Source: Bacteroidia bacterium
GTDB lineage: Bacteria > Bacteroidota > Bacteroidia > JADZBD01
Length of the DNA stretch: 35,186 bases
Assembly (NCBI GenBank): GCA_020054095.1
Contig: JAGVMA010000044.1
Coordinates: 83,722 to 118,907, forward strand
Reading direction: 5' to 3'
This document shows, piece by piece, positions 1 to 8,590 of this stretch. The notes under the pieces are model-generated. The model had not been told where the DNA came from and did no database searches. It saw nothing but the letters and a program-made list of their open reading frames with translations. The position numbers and the translations under genes were made by a program. Each line of letters begins with the position of its first letter. Position 1 is the stretch's first letter.

Positions 1-2176
1 TATTTATTGGCGACCAAATAATGGCAGCATCAAAATTATTCCCGAATGGGTTGTTATAATCTATAATCGCAGGCTGTTGCACATAACTGTTTAAGTTTTC
101 TACTCCCAAATACGTCTCAATCCACTTAAATCGTTTAGTGATTTGTGCGTTCATAACAATGTAAGGATTAGAATATGCCGGCAAAACAAACTGCTGCGGG
201 TTGCTTTTAGTAGAGGGCAGGCGTGTGCTACTGAACCATTTAAAAGTAAAATCGAATTTCCATTTATTGTAAGGTGTTGCATAAGCCAGATTTAAAAACA
301 CACGGTGGTTTGGCAAAAGTGGCTTGGCAAGCAAAACACTGTCGTAAGTTATTTTCACATCATAATATTTGTAAGCTGTTTTAATATCGAATCGTTCAAG
401 CGGACTAAATGAAAAATCCATCTGCATAGCATTGGAGTATGATTTTCCGTTCAGGTTGTAAAATGCAATCACATCCGGATTTTCTAAATCTACCACCACT
501 TGGTTTATAAAATCGGTACGGAAATAATCAGCATTAAAAGCGGCATCGTGGTTAAATAGTTTAAAATTTGTGATGAAGCTTAGTCCGTAATTCAAGGCGT
601 TTTCTGGCAATAGATTTTCGCGCACCTCAAGCTTACGCGATGATGCAAATACTCCCATGTTTTCGGTAAAAATATTTGCAACTCGCATTCCTTTACCGGC
701 CGATAAGCGTATGGCAACACCTTCTTTAATGATGTATTTATAATGTATGCGGGGATTAAAAAACAGGCCAAACAAATTATGATTATCAGCACGCAGACCC
801 ACAACAAGCGAGTGCCTTGCCGTATCGTTATAACTGTATTCGGCAAAAACGCCCGGCACTAATTCTGTGCGTACAAAAGCTGAATCATTAAATTTCTGAT
901 TAAACACATCGGTCATTAAACTTGCTCCGGTTTTTAGTTTGTGATACGTGTTGCCAATTATTCCTTCGTGAATAATATTCATGAGACCATATAGTTGTTC
1001 GCCATTATAGGTTTGCCTACCGAAATACGAATCGTGCTTGTGATATTTAAGCGCAGTTTGCACGCCTATTGATTTATAGGGTCGTGAAGGAAATAAGAAT
1101 CCGTTTTTTGAAAACAGTTCGGCCATAGTTGTTTTTGTCCCTATTCGGTAGCGCATTGTGTCGCTTGCCTGATAAGTTTGTGATGCCGAAGTTTGTCCGC
1201 TCATTTTATCTTCAACCATTATTTTTATCCCCAATTTGCCCTCGTAGTTTTTCCCATTATTAAAATCCCATTTATTAAGAACATTAATTTGTTTTGCCAA
1301 TGGGTCATCTATAAAATTGTCGTTATTATCATCGTGCTGCATTTGCATTTGTGCTGCATGAACAAATAGCATACTTGCCACCCGCTCTTTTTTTATTTTT
1401 TTGGCTAAGTGCAAATTGGCTTCTATCCGAGTGTGTTGATTAAAGTAAACATTGGCAAATAATTTTTCTGCTTCAAAAGGGCTTAAAAGTTCAATCTGTA
1501 TTTGCCCGGATATGCTTTCATAACCATTTACCACACTGCCCGTTCCCTTTGTGATATAAATATTATTTACCCATGTTCCGGGTGTATAGTTTAGACCATA
1601 AATAGAAGAAAGCCCACGCGTAAGTGGAATGTTTTCGGATAATATTTGCGTGTAAATTCCGTCAAGGCCAAGCATTTGAATTTGCTTTGCTCCTGAAACG
1701 GCATCGGTATAGCTTACATCAACCGATGCATTGGTTTCAAAACTCTCTGATAAATTGCAGCAAGCGGCTTTTAATAATTCGTGCCGAGTAATTGTTTGCA
1801 CATTAATGGGCGTGAAAATTGAATAGCTGTCGGATTGCCGTTTCCCTATTATTTCTACACCTTTAATGTAAGCCATGTTTTGCAAGTAAAATAAAACCTT
1901 GGCGTTTTCTTTTTTACTTACGAATATGGTATCGGGCTGCATGCCTACAAAACTCGCTACCAATTTTGCCGGCATACTATCCGGATAGCTAATTTTAAAA
2001 TTGCCGTTTACATCAGCAACGGTGCCCATTTTTGTGCCTGCCCAATAAACACTTGAAAAAGGCAGTGGCGTTTTTTTACTGTTGATGTCTATTTCTGAAA
2101 CACTACCCGTAATCTCTTGCGAAAAAATTGGATTACCGAAAAGTGTAACAGTTAATACCACTAATAATTGTTTCAT
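1..2176 (-). CDS. TonB-dependent outer-membrane receptor with carboxypeptidase-like N-terminal domain (3' end outside window)
   Basis: The reading frame opens at an ATG at 2176 and stays open to the left edge, giving about 725 visible residues. The C-terminal barrel strands and stop lie outside the window. The protein starts with a signal peptide (MKQLLVVLTVTLFGNPIFSQ). A CarboxypepD_reg-like beta-sandwich follows (about 20-105), then a plug domain containing AACCNLSESFE and GLSSIYGLNY, and then many amphipathic strands of a 22-stranded barrel. The plug Cys pair and these motifs match a Bacteroidota receptor subgroup that usually neighbours small Cys-rich HYC_CC_PP proteins and heavy-metal genes, so the ligand is probably a metal ion or chelate; that is inference. 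It sits 57 bp downstream of such a gene and is probably co-transcribed with it. Receptor identity is secure; the substrate is not. Confidence 0.9.
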   Translation of the reverse strand, partial: MKQLLVVLTVTLFGNPIFSQEITGSVSEIDINSKKTPLPFSSVYWAGTKMGTVADVNGNFKISYPDSMPAKLVASFVGMQPDTIFVSKKENAKVLFYLQNMAYIKGVEIIGKRQSDSYSIFTPINVQTITRHELLKAACCNLSESFETNASVDVSYTDAVSGAKQIQMLGLDGIYTQILSENIPLTRGLSSIYGLNYTPGTWVNNIYITKGTGSVVNGYESISGQIQIELLSPFEAEKLFANVYFNQHTRIEANLHLAKKIKKERVASMLFVHAAQMQMQHDDNNDNFIDDPLAKQINVLNKWDFNNGKNYEGKLGIKIMVEDKMSGQTSASQTYQASDTMRYRIGTKTTMAELFSKNGFLFPSRPYKSIGVQTALKYHKHDSYFGRQTYNGEQLYGLMNIIHEGIIGNTYHKLKTGASLMTDVFNQKFNDSAFVRTELVPGVFAEYSYNDTARHSLVVGLRADNHNLFGLFFNPRIHYKYIIKEGVAIRLSAGKGMRVANIFTENMGVFASSRKLEVRENLLPENALNYGLSFITNFKLFNHDAAFNADYFRTDFINQVVVDLENPDVIAFYNLNGKSYSNAMQMDFSFSPLERFDIKTAYKYYDVKITYDSVLLAKPLLPNHRVFLNLAYATPYNKWKFDFTFKWFSSTRLPSTKSNPQQFVLPAYSNPYIVMNAQITKRFKWIETYLGVENLNSYVQQPAIIDYNNPFGNNFDAAIIWSPIN

Positions 2177-2233
2177 GAAAATTACTGTTTAGAAAATAAA
2201 AATCGAATAATTAACTGCTTTAGTTTTCAGTTT

Positions 2234-2644
2234 CTAAATAGTAATGCGACTAATAAGGTATAAAAGGGTTTTCCCGAATGGCTTGACAAACGAATCGGGC
2301 GGATGTAAATTTATAATCGGAAGCGGGAAGCGGAAAAACGGACTTTGAGTTGCAGCAGGGTTTTCAGAAATTGGATTATCGTTTTCCTGTTTGGTCTCTT
2401 TTTTAAACGATGAAGCAGTGTAGTCATCAATCGAAAAATTTGTTTTATTTATATCGCAGCAATTACTTTCAACCTCTTCACAATCGGCTTCCTCCCCCTT
2501 GCAACACTCATCTTCATTGCCAATAGAAATAGTGGTTTTGCCCGATTTTAGGCAAAGCATGGTAGAAACTGCTATGCCCGAACTCCCGAAAACGATTAGC
2601 ATCGAAAGGAGTGTGGCAGAAAAATATTTTAATAGTTTTTTCAT
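2234..2644 (-). CDS. Small Cys-rich exported protein, HYC_CC_PP family-like
   Basis: This 136-residue protein starts with a signal peptide or membrane segment (about 5-28). A cysteine follows in STMLCLKSG, then ECC, DCEEV and a second CC (SNCCDIN), and near the C-terminus a PP motif in NLHPPDSF. This order, one Cys in a HYC-like position, a CC pair and then PP, is the hallmark of the Bacteroidota HYC_CC_PP family. Here the HYC tripeptide reads MLC, so the His/Tyr part is degenerate. Family members typically sit beside TonB receptors and metal-handling genes, as this one does (receptor 57 bp downstream on the same strand). The clustered Cys and acidic residues suggest periplasmic metal binding or sensing, but the function is not established. 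A promoter-like TAGCTTTG lies just upstream (2656-2663), leaving a very short leader. Confidence 0.75.
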   Translation of the reverse strand: MKKLLKYFSATLLSMLIVFGSSGIAVSTMLCLKSGKTTISIGNEDECCKGEEADCEEVESNCCDINKTNFSIDDYTASSFKKETKQENDNPISENPAATQSPFFRFPLPIINLHPPDSFVKPFGKTLLYLISRITI

Positions 2645-2655
2645 TATTGCTTAAA

Positions 2656-2684
2656 CAAAGCTACAAAAACCGTGCGGCACCAAA
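2656..2684 (-). promoter_or_regulatory. Bacteroidota-type promoter for the Cys-rich protein/TonB receptor operon
   Basis: Read on the minus strand, TTTG (2684-2681) is followed after 17 nt by TAGCTTTG (2663-2656). This matches the Bacteroidota -33/-7 consensus TTTG/TAnnTTTG. The ATG of the downstream gene lies 11 nt past the -7 box, so the leader would be only a few nucleotides long. Confidence 0.5.
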
Positions 2685-2696
2685 AACAAAAAAATG

Positions 2697-4265
2697 TTAA
2701 AATTTAGTACTTGGGTAATCAATATTATAGTGGAGACCAATACTGTTTTTCCTCTGCATGGCGGCTTTTATAATAATATATGCTGCTTTAATGATATTAC
2801 GCAACTCACATAATTTTGGCGAAATTGTGGTGCGCTCATATAGGTTTTCGGTTTCGTTATGTAAAATCAGCAATCGGTCAAACGCCCTTTTTAAACGTAA
2901 GTTAGAGCGAACAATGCCCACATAGTTTGTCATTATTGAGTGTACTTCGCGCAAGCTTTCGGTTAACAAAACCATCTCTTCGGGCGAAGCAGTTCCTTCC
3001 GCATTCCAGTCAGGAATTTTTTCGCAATGGCTAATTGCGCTGAAATTTTTAATTGATTTTACTGCTGCTCGGTGCGAATAAACTACAGCTTCTAATAATG
3101 AATTAGATGCTAATCGGTTAGCTCCGTGCAAACCTGTGCTGGAGCATTCACCTATTGCAAAAAGATTTTTAATGCTGCTTTGCCCACTTGTGTTCACTTT
3201 AATTCCGCCACAGATGTAGTGTGCGGCCGGAACCACAGGTATTGGTTGCTTTGTAAAATCTATACCTAATTGCTTACACTTATTATAAATATTTGGGAAG
3301 TGTTTTATTAATTCATCTGTATTAAGATGTGTGCAATCGAGATGAACAAAATTATCGCCACGCGTTTTCATTTCATGGTCAATGGCGCGTGCTACAATAT
3401 CTCGCGGTGCAAGCGATGCACGTTTGTCATACTTGTGCATAAATTCATTCCCATCTACCGTTTTTAAAATTCCTCCAAAACCACGCATGGCTTCGGTAAT
3501 TAAAAAAGCCGGTCGTTCGCCCGGATTGTATAATGCAGTGGGATGAAATTGCACAAACTCCATTCCCTCTAATTTCCCTTTTGCACGATACACCATTGCG
3601 TAACCATCGCCTGTTGCAATAAGTGGATTAGTGGTGCTGCCATACACATGGCCTGCACCACCGGTTGCCATCACTGTAATCTTAGCAAGTATCTGTTCTA
3701 TTTTTTGCGTTCGGATATTGAGCGCATATGCGCCATAACATTCAACGCCTTCGGTTTTACTGTTTACATATTTTCCCAAATGGTGTTGCGTTAAAACTTC
3801 AAGTGCAAAATGGTGGTCGAGAATTTCTATATTTTGATTACTGTGTACTTGTTCCAAAAGTGCGCGTTCAATTTCAAAACCCGTATTGTCTTTATGATGT
3901 AAAATTCTGTTTTCGGAATGCCCGCCTTCTTTTCCTAAGTCAAATTCGCCACTTGCATTTTTATCAAATTGTGCACCCCATTTAATAAGTTCATTAATTC
4001 TGTCGGTAGATTCCTCCACAACCATTCGCACTATTTTTTCATCGCACAAACCATCACCGGCAATCAATGTATCATTAATATGCTTTTCATAAGTATCAGG
4101 TTGGTGCATAACAGCTGCAATTCCGCCTTGTGCATATTTAGTGTTGCTTTCGTCTTCGTTGGCTTTGGTAATCATGCACACAGTACCATGTTTTGCTACT
4201 TTAAGCGCGTAACTTAATCCGGCAATACCCGAACCAATAATTAAAAAATCTACTTTGCGTTTCAA
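2697..4265 (-). CDS. nadB: L-aspartate oxidase
   Basis: NadB oxidises L-aspartate to iminoaspartate with FAD, the first step of de novo NAD synthesis; iminoaspartate is then used by quinolinate synthase NadA. The 522-residue protein has the dinucleotide-binding GSGIAG at residues 11-16, the succinate dehydrogenase/fumarate reductase flavoprotein core (KYAQGGIAAV, EGGHSENRILH, ATGGAGHVYGSTTNP, EFVQFHPTAL, GLHGANRLASNSLLE) and a C-terminal helical domain. These motifs and the length fit NadB better than SdhA/FrdA. The start codon is TTG at 4265: an in-frame TAA lies two codons upstream and the next in-frame ATG falls beyond the FAD motif. It is divergent from the NifU-like gene, a plausible pairing because NadA needs a 4Fe-4S cluster; nadA itself is not in the window. 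Confidence 0.96.
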   Translation of the reverse strand: MKRKVDFLIIGSGIAGLSYALKVAKHGTVCMITKANEDESNTKYAQGGIAAVMHQPDTYEKHINDTLIAGDGLCDEKIVRMVVEESTDRINELIKWGAQFDKNASGEFDLGKEGGHSENRILHHKDNTGFEIERALLEQVHSNQNIEILDHHFALEVLTQHHLGKYVNSKTEGVECYGAYALNIRTQKIEQILAKITVMATGGAGHVYGSTTNPLIATGDGYAMVYRAKGKLEGMEFVQFHPTALYNPGERPAFLITEAMRGFGGILKTVDGNEFMHKYDKRASLAPRDIVARAIDHEMKTRGDNFVHLDCTHLNTDELIKHFPNIYNKCKQLGIDFTKQPIPVVPAAHYICGGIKVNTSGQSSIKNLFAIGECSSTGLHGANRLASNSLLEAVVYSHRAAVKSIKNFSAISHCEKIPDWNAEGTASPEEMVLLTESLREVHSIMTNYVGIVRSNLRLKRAFDRLLILHNETENLYERTTISPKLCELRNIIKAAYIIIKAAMQRKNSIGLHYNIDYPSTKF

Positions 4266-4269
4266 TGCT

Positions 4270-4292
4270 TAATTTTGTTGCTCACAAAAGTA
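4270..4292. promoter_or_regulatory. Back-to-back -7 elements between nadB and the NifU-like gene
   Basis: The 40-bp gap between the divergent genes holds two exact TAnnTTTG matches. TAATTTTG on the plus strand (4270-4277) faces the NifU-like gene. TACTTTTG on the minus strand (4292-4285) faces nadB, 19 nt before its TTG start. No clear -33 TTTG at standard spacing was found for either, so the promoters are tentative. The two -7 boxes are only 7 nt apart, so polymerase binding at one should exclude the other. Confidence 0.4.
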
Positions 4293-4305
4293 GCTAATAA
4301 TTAAA

Positions 4306-4923
4306 ATGGAAAATAAAGCACTAATAACAGTTCATGCCGAGAGCACTCCAAATCCTTCGGCTATGAAATTTGTTGCCGATATACTTTTAGTAAAAGGTGG
4401 CGCCACTGCCGAATATAAAAACCCGGCTGATGCGAGCGGCTCTCCTCTTGCAATAGAATTGTTTAAGTTACCGTATGTAAGTGCTGTTTTCTTCGCGTAT
4501 AATTATGTAACAGTTTTAAAAAACGAAGTTTCGGATTGGCACGAAGTGCAAAGCATTCTGCGAAATATTATCAGTAAATTTTTAAATGATGGCGGAGAAG
4601 CCGTTACCGAATTGCCAATGGCCACTGTGCACACCGATAGCCGAATGGATGAAACAACTACTGTTTTTACCGAGCATGCTGCACCACAAAACGAAACAGA
4701 GCATAAAATTGTGGAAGTGCTTGAGGAATATGTTCGTCCGGCAGTAGAAAACGATGGAGGATTAATTACGTTTAAGTCGTTTGTGGATGGTAAAGTTACA
4801 GTGCAGTTAAAGGGTTCGTGTAGCGGATGCCCATCGTCTACCATAACATTAAAAGCAGGAATAGAAGCATTGCTAAAGCGCATGGTGCCTGGCGTTAACG
4901 AGGTAGTTGCAGAAGCACTATAA
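4306..4923 (+). CDS. NifU/NfuA-like Fe-S cluster carrier
   Basis: This 205-residue protein has an N-terminal Nfu/NifU_N scaffold domain (about 7-100; note ESTPNPSAMKF and the run around NDGGEAV). A variable acidic linker follows, then a C-terminal NifU domain (about 133-203) with VENDGGLITF and the cluster-binding pair C172-x-x-C175 in GSCSGCPSS. Proteins of this layout assemble or carry 4Fe-4S clusters for apo-targets in the cytosol. The gene is divergent from nadB, and NAD synthesis depends on the Fe-S enzyme NadA, so the two may be linked functionally; that is inference. The ATG start follows an AT-rich leader. A GC-rich palindrome begins 2 nt after the stop. Confidence 0.93.
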   Translation: MENKALITVHAESTPNPSAMKFVADILLVKGGATAEYKNPADASGSPLAIELFKLPYVSAVFFAYNYVTVLKNEVSDWHEVQSILRNIISKFLNDGGEAVTELPMATVHTDSRMDETTTVFTEHAAPQNETEHKIVEVLEEYVRPAVENDGGLITFKSFVDGKVTVQLKGSCSGCPSSTITLKAGIEALLKRMVPGVNEVVAEAL

Positions 4924-4924
4924 C

Positions 4925-4957
4925 GCACTCGGGCGCGCCTTTGGCGCGCCCGAGTGC
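4925..4957. terminator. Perfect GC-rich 15-bp inverted repeat between convergent genes (likely bidirectional terminator or REP-like element)
   Basis: The arm at 4925-4939 (gcactcgggcgcgcc) pairs perfectly with 4943-4957 across a TTT loop. The hairpin begins 2 nt after the stop of the NifU-like gene and ends 22 nt before the stop of the convergent T9SS cargo gene. Neither strand has a T-run after the stem, so it is not a classical intrinsic terminator. Its GC content is far above its surroundings. Confidence 0.6.
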
Positions 4958-4979
4958 AAGCTCAGAAGATATTAACAGT

Positions 4980-5798
4980 TTATTCTTTTATAATTTTTTT
5001 GGTGCTCAATCCATTTTTATTTCGCACCTCAATAAAATAAATACCTGCGTTAAAAGCAGATAAATCAATTGAATTTGTGTTTAGCGAGTTGCTTAATTTC
5101 AAAACTACTTCGCCCAGCGTGTTTACTATGGTTATAGTTTGATTTTCAGCTTCAGTATTTTTCACCGTTATTGCTGTGTTCACCGGATTAGGGAAAACAT
5201 CAAAAGAAATTTCAGATGAATTTAACTCGCTTGTGGATGTAGGCGGAAATGGCGAAAGACAACAGTTACCACCAGACGAGACATTGTATGTTCCGGTGAA
5301 ACAACCGTACTGCGTTAAGTGATAACGCATAGTTCCGTTAAATTTAGTTACAAAATAATGTACCACTTGGTTAGTAGTGTTGCATCCACCTTGATTTCCG
5401 TTGCTGCATCCGGTAGCACAAACCATATTGGCATCGCCATTAGGGTCGTTTAAAGTAACGGCCGGATAAATTAAAATTGAATCAACAGAGTTAGCTACAC
5501 CCGAAATAGAAGTTGTGTAAGGTGCTTGTAAATTGCAATTATTGTTGTTGCCATCGTATCCGGCATACCACACCTTTGTAACATTAGATGCAAAAGTGCC
5601 GGTGATAGTAACTTTAACAAATTCATAACTGCAAATTCCAATCATCAAGTTCGGAATGTTTTGGTCAACATTAATCGTAAACTGGCCACCATCGTAGCAA
5701 GAGTAGATGGCAATGTTGCCTGTTTGGTCGCAGATGGGCTGTGCTACAGCAAATAGCGAACTAATTGTAAACATTAAACTAAAGTAGATTTTTTTCAT
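4980..5798 (-). CDS. Secreted protein with T9SS type A (Por) C-terminal sorting domain
   Basis: This 272-residue protein starts with a signal peptide (MKKIYFSLMFTISSLFAVAQ). The Cys-rich middle section (about 22-190; CATGCSNGNQGGCN, GNCCLSP) has no domain I recognise. After a Ser/Thr-rich linker comes a typical Por_Secre_tail (about 199-272), with VFPNPVNTAITV, IVNTLGEVV, IDLSAFNAGIYFIEV and a basic end KKIIKE. Family knowledge says such tails direct export through the type IX system and are cleaved or anchored at the surface. It is the last gene after the type B protein and PorP/SprF, with 27 bp between its start and the porP stop. The passenger function is unknown. Confidence 0.88.
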   Translation of the reverse strand: MKKIYFSLMFTISSLFAVAQPICDQTGNIAIYSCYDGGQFTINVDQNIPNLMIGICSYEFVKVTITGTFASNVTKVWYAGYDGNNNNCNLQAPYTTSISGVANSVDSILIYPAVTLNDPNGDANMVCATGCSNGNQGGCNTTNQVVHYFVTKFNGTMRYHLTQYGCFTGTYNVSSGGNCCLSPFPPTSTSELNSSEISFDVFPNPVNTAITVKNTEAENQTITIVNTLGEVVLKLSNSLNTNSIDLSAFNAGIYFIEVRNKNGLSTKKIIKE

Positions 5799-5825
5799 GG
5801 GTTTTGTTTTTGGGGTTTATAATTG

Positions 5826-6854
5826 TTACTTATTAAATTTAGTGGAGTTTTTTTGTCCACCAAACGGATTGGGATTTACAAACTTTAATGAAATCTCAAA
5901 TCCGCCTCGGCCAGCAGTAGCATTCGTTAAGCCCGATGTGTTTACATCATAGCTAAATCCTAATGCATACTTATCAAATTCAATTAATGAAGTAATTATC
6001 AGCGCGTCTTTATTTCTGTAAAAGCATCCTATCGAAATTGCCGATCCCTTTACAAAGCCCGTGTATTTGGATTCTTCTTTTAGGAGGTATTTTATACTTG
6101 TTCCGGCAATTAATTCCTTTTGTGAACCCTGCGAGAAGAAGTACGCTCCCGGTGCAAAACTTAGTGGAGTGCTTTTTATTCCGATTACTGCATCGGCATG
6201 AAAAGTATATTTTAAAAATAATTTTTCGGATGAGCCCACAAACGAATAGTTCGGCTGGTTAATATGGTCAACAGAAAAACCGGCATTAATTTGCAGGTTG
6301 TCGTTTGAGGTCATGTACATATCGTTTTTTTTATACGACCATAATAACCCTGCACCACCATCAATAATAAATATGCTAGCGCTGCCTTGTTGCTCGCCAC
6401 TGGCAAGGCTGCTGTTATAGTTAAGCCCATCAAACTGCGATGACCATTTAAGGGATGATAAGTTAATGCTTCGCTGCCCAAGTCCTGCTGCAATTCCAAT
6501 CCCGATTTTATTTTTTTCGTTCAGCTTTAAATGATAGGATGTCATAAAATCAGCAAATAAAAAAGACAGATTGCCATCGCCCGATTTGTCGCTAAAAACA
6601 TTTATTCCAAAGCCCCAAGCTCCTGCTTTATTTTTCTTTATCAGCATATCAAAAGAAAAATTAATTGTTTTATATGCATTAGGAATGGTGTTCCATTGTG
6701 CTTTGTAATTAGCAAGTGCAAGCATGCTATGCCCCGATGCTACAAAACCGGGATTTATTAAAAGCGGAGTTTGAGTGAGTTGAGAGAAGTGAACGTCTTG
6801 CGCAATAGAATTTAGTGCAATCAAAATAAATATTATTGGTAGGTTTTTTTTCAT
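5826..6854 (-). CDS. PorP/SprF family T9SS outer-membrane protein
   Basis: This 342-residue protein starts with a signal peptide (MKKNLPIIFILIALNSIAQ) followed directly by DVHFSQLTQTPLLINPGFV, the highly conserved start of PorP/SprF proteins. The rest is beta-rich and ends in a barrel-like section (GFSYDVNTSGLTNATAGRGGFEISLKF). F. johnsoniae SprF is needed for secretion of the type B adhesin SprB, and paralogues are usually encoded next to their type B clients. Here the start codon directly abuts the stop of the type B gene upstream (0 nt gap), so translation is probably coupled. The usual job is to be the dedicated outer-membrane partner of that adhesin. The family is secure; the pairing is inferred from position. 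Confidence 0.93.
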   Translation of the reverse strand: MKKNLPIIFILIALNSIAQDVHFSQLTQTPLLINPGFVASGHSMLALANYKAQWNTIPNAYKTINFSFDMLIKKNKAGAWGFGINVFSDKSGDGNLSFLFADFMTSYHLKLNEKNKIGIGIAAGLGQRSINLSSLKWSSQFDGLNYNSSLASGEQQGSASIFIIDGGAGLLWSYKKNDMYMTSNDNLQINAGFSVDHINQPNYSFVGSSEKLFLKYTFHADAVIGIKSTPLSFAPGAYFFSQGSQKELIAGTSIKYLLKEESKYTGFVKGSAISIGCFYRNKDALIITSLIEFDKYALGFSYDVNTSGLTNATAGRGGFEISLKFVNPNPFGGQKNSTKFNK

Positions 6855-8444
6855 TTATCGTATCAGCGATATATTCCCTTTTTGATTTACCACCTCTCCG
6901 GTAACAAGTGCAGCTTTTAGGTGATAAACAAAAACGCCTGAGTTGAGTTCTTTGTTCTTGTATTTGCCATCCCAGCAGATTGTTTTGTCGGATGATGCAA
7001 AAACTTTATTTCCCCATCGGTCGTATATTTCAAACACTATTTCGGTAACACAATTACCCATAACGCACACAAAATCGTTTGTACCACTATTGTCGGGAGA
7101 AAATGCTGTGGGCACAAAAACTTCGCCACACAAATATTCTACAACAATTGTAATAGAATCGGCAGATGTGCATCCATTGTTATCTGTTACAATAAGTGTG
7201 TAGGTAGTAGTAGCAGATGGCGAAGCAACGGGATTTTGACAATTAGTACAATTTAATTCTGTTCCCGGAGCCCAACTATACGTGTTTCCGCCCAAACCAC
7301 TTAGTGTAATAGTTTGCCCATAGGTAATTGTCGCCCCGTTGCCCGCATCTGCAATTGGGGAATTATTAACTAAAACTGTAACCGAATCAATTGATGTACA
7401 AAGTCCGTTAGAAACGATAACAGTGTATGTTGTAGTGCTAGTGGGCGAGGCCAGAGGATTAGCAGAATTATTTGACGATAATCCCGCTGATGGCGACCAC
7501 GAATAATTTGTTCCTCCAGAAGCATTTAATGTTACAGTATTACCCGAGCAAATTGTTTGATCTGCACCGGCATTGGCAATCGGGGTATTACTGAAAGTAA
7601 CATTGATTGTATCGGTTTTGCTGCCACATGAATCGGAAACGGTAACATAATAAATTCCACTTGTGGTTATATTTATATTTTGCGATGTTGCACCGGTTGA
7701 CCACAAGTAATTGCCTCCACTACTGCTGGCATTTAGTTGAAAATTAACTGCACCGCACAGTGTAGTATCGGCTCCTAAATTTATAGTTGGCAGCGCACAT
7801 CCTTGCGAAATCCCAAACATGGGTCGTGCAGTAGTAGCAGTAGCTGTTAAGCCATTAGGCACCGGAGTGTATTGCGTTATGGGAATACCACCATTATCAG
7901 CATAGTGCCCCACAATGCCCTGCGATGATCCACTAAATTCAATTTGCACGGCAAGGTTGTCGGTATAATTGTAGTTAAACGGATTTGTTAAAACAATATA
8001 CGTCCAGTTATTAGCCGGCACATTCCATGCGCCAATTAACGGAGTGTAAGTTAAAAGGGGAGTATTTAAAGTAACAACAGGAGCTCCCACGTTAAAATTA
8101 GCAGCAAAGGTTGCTACCGGTTGTGCAAGTGTGGAGTGCCCCATTGTGATTACTAAATTGGTTAAATCAGTAAATGCATTTGACGAGCCACCCCCGTGCC
8201 TAAACCAAATAGTATCAATTGTAATCGGCCCTGTTACCGGATTAGTCATAACAGCTATTTCGGCTTGCGAGTAAATGAATAGGAATTTTTTTACTGCACT
8301 TGTGTGAAAAAACAAATTGTTAACCCCTGCATTGGGCGGGTTGTGAGAAAAGTGTGGAGGAGTTGTTTGTGCAATAGCAATCGGGCTGCCTACCAGCATC
8401 AAACAAACAAAAGATATTTTACATACTTGGTGCATAATATGCAT
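6855..8444 (-). CDS. T9SS type B adhesin-like protein with PKD-like repeats and gliding-associated C-terminal domain
   Basis: The ATG at 8444 is used here; a second ATG at 8435 gives the better signal peptide (MHQVCKISFVCLMLVGSPIAIAQ). The N-terminal half is a beta-rich domain of unknown role. Next come about three PKD/Ig-like repeats of roughly 75 residues, each with Gly-Asn/Thr-x-Tyr-x-Trp and an ASPTSTTTYTVIV-type strand. The last 90 residues are a CHU_C/gliding motility-associated domain (VFVPTAFSPDNSGTNDF, FEIYDRWGNKVF, WDGKYKNKELNSGVFVYHL), the signal for type B export through T9SS. It is first in a three-gene cassette with PorP/SprF and a type A protein. A -7-like TATATTTG lies at 8528-8521 on the minus strand. 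It is probably a surface adhesin. Confidence 0.9.
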   Translation of the reverse strand: MHIMHQVCKISFVCLMLVGSPIAIAQTTPPHFSHNPPNAGVNNLFFHTSAVKKFLFIYSQAEIAVMTNPVTGPITIDTIWFRHGGGSSNAFTDLTNLVITMGHSTLAQPVATFAANFNVGAPVVTLNTPLLTYTPLIGAWNVPANNWTYIVLTNPFNYNYTDNLAVQIEFSGSSQGIVGHYADNGGIPITQYTPVPNGLTATATTARPMFGISQGCALPTINLGADTTLCGAVNFQLNASSSGGNYLWSTGATSQNINITTSGIYYVTVSDSCGSKTDTINVTFSNTPIANAGADQTICSGNTVTLNASGGTNYSWSPSAGLSSNNSANPLASPTSTTTYTVIVSNGLCTSIDSVTVLVNNSPIADAGNGATITYGQTITLSGLGGNTYSWAPGTELNCTNCQNPVASPSATTTYTLIVTDNNGCTSADSITIVVEYLCGEVFVPTAFSPDNSGTNDFVCVMGNCVTEIVFEIYDRWGNKVFASSDKTICWDGKYKNKELNSGVFVYHLKAALVTGEVVNQKGNISLIR

Positions 8445-8590
8445 CAAAATAACAGCAAATGCTTTGCCAACACAAAAAAATATTTCATCATTATTCGGCT
8501 GTTAAAACACCATTTTTTCACAAATATACTCGTATAGTATAGAAAACATTGAATATTTTGTATTATTGCTTTAAGTATTATGCTATTTAT

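Noticed and set aside
4503-4928. Antisense open frame over the NifU-like gene
   Set aside because: It is a shadow of a clear protein-coding gene, has no recognisable domain and ends within the GC-rich palindrome.
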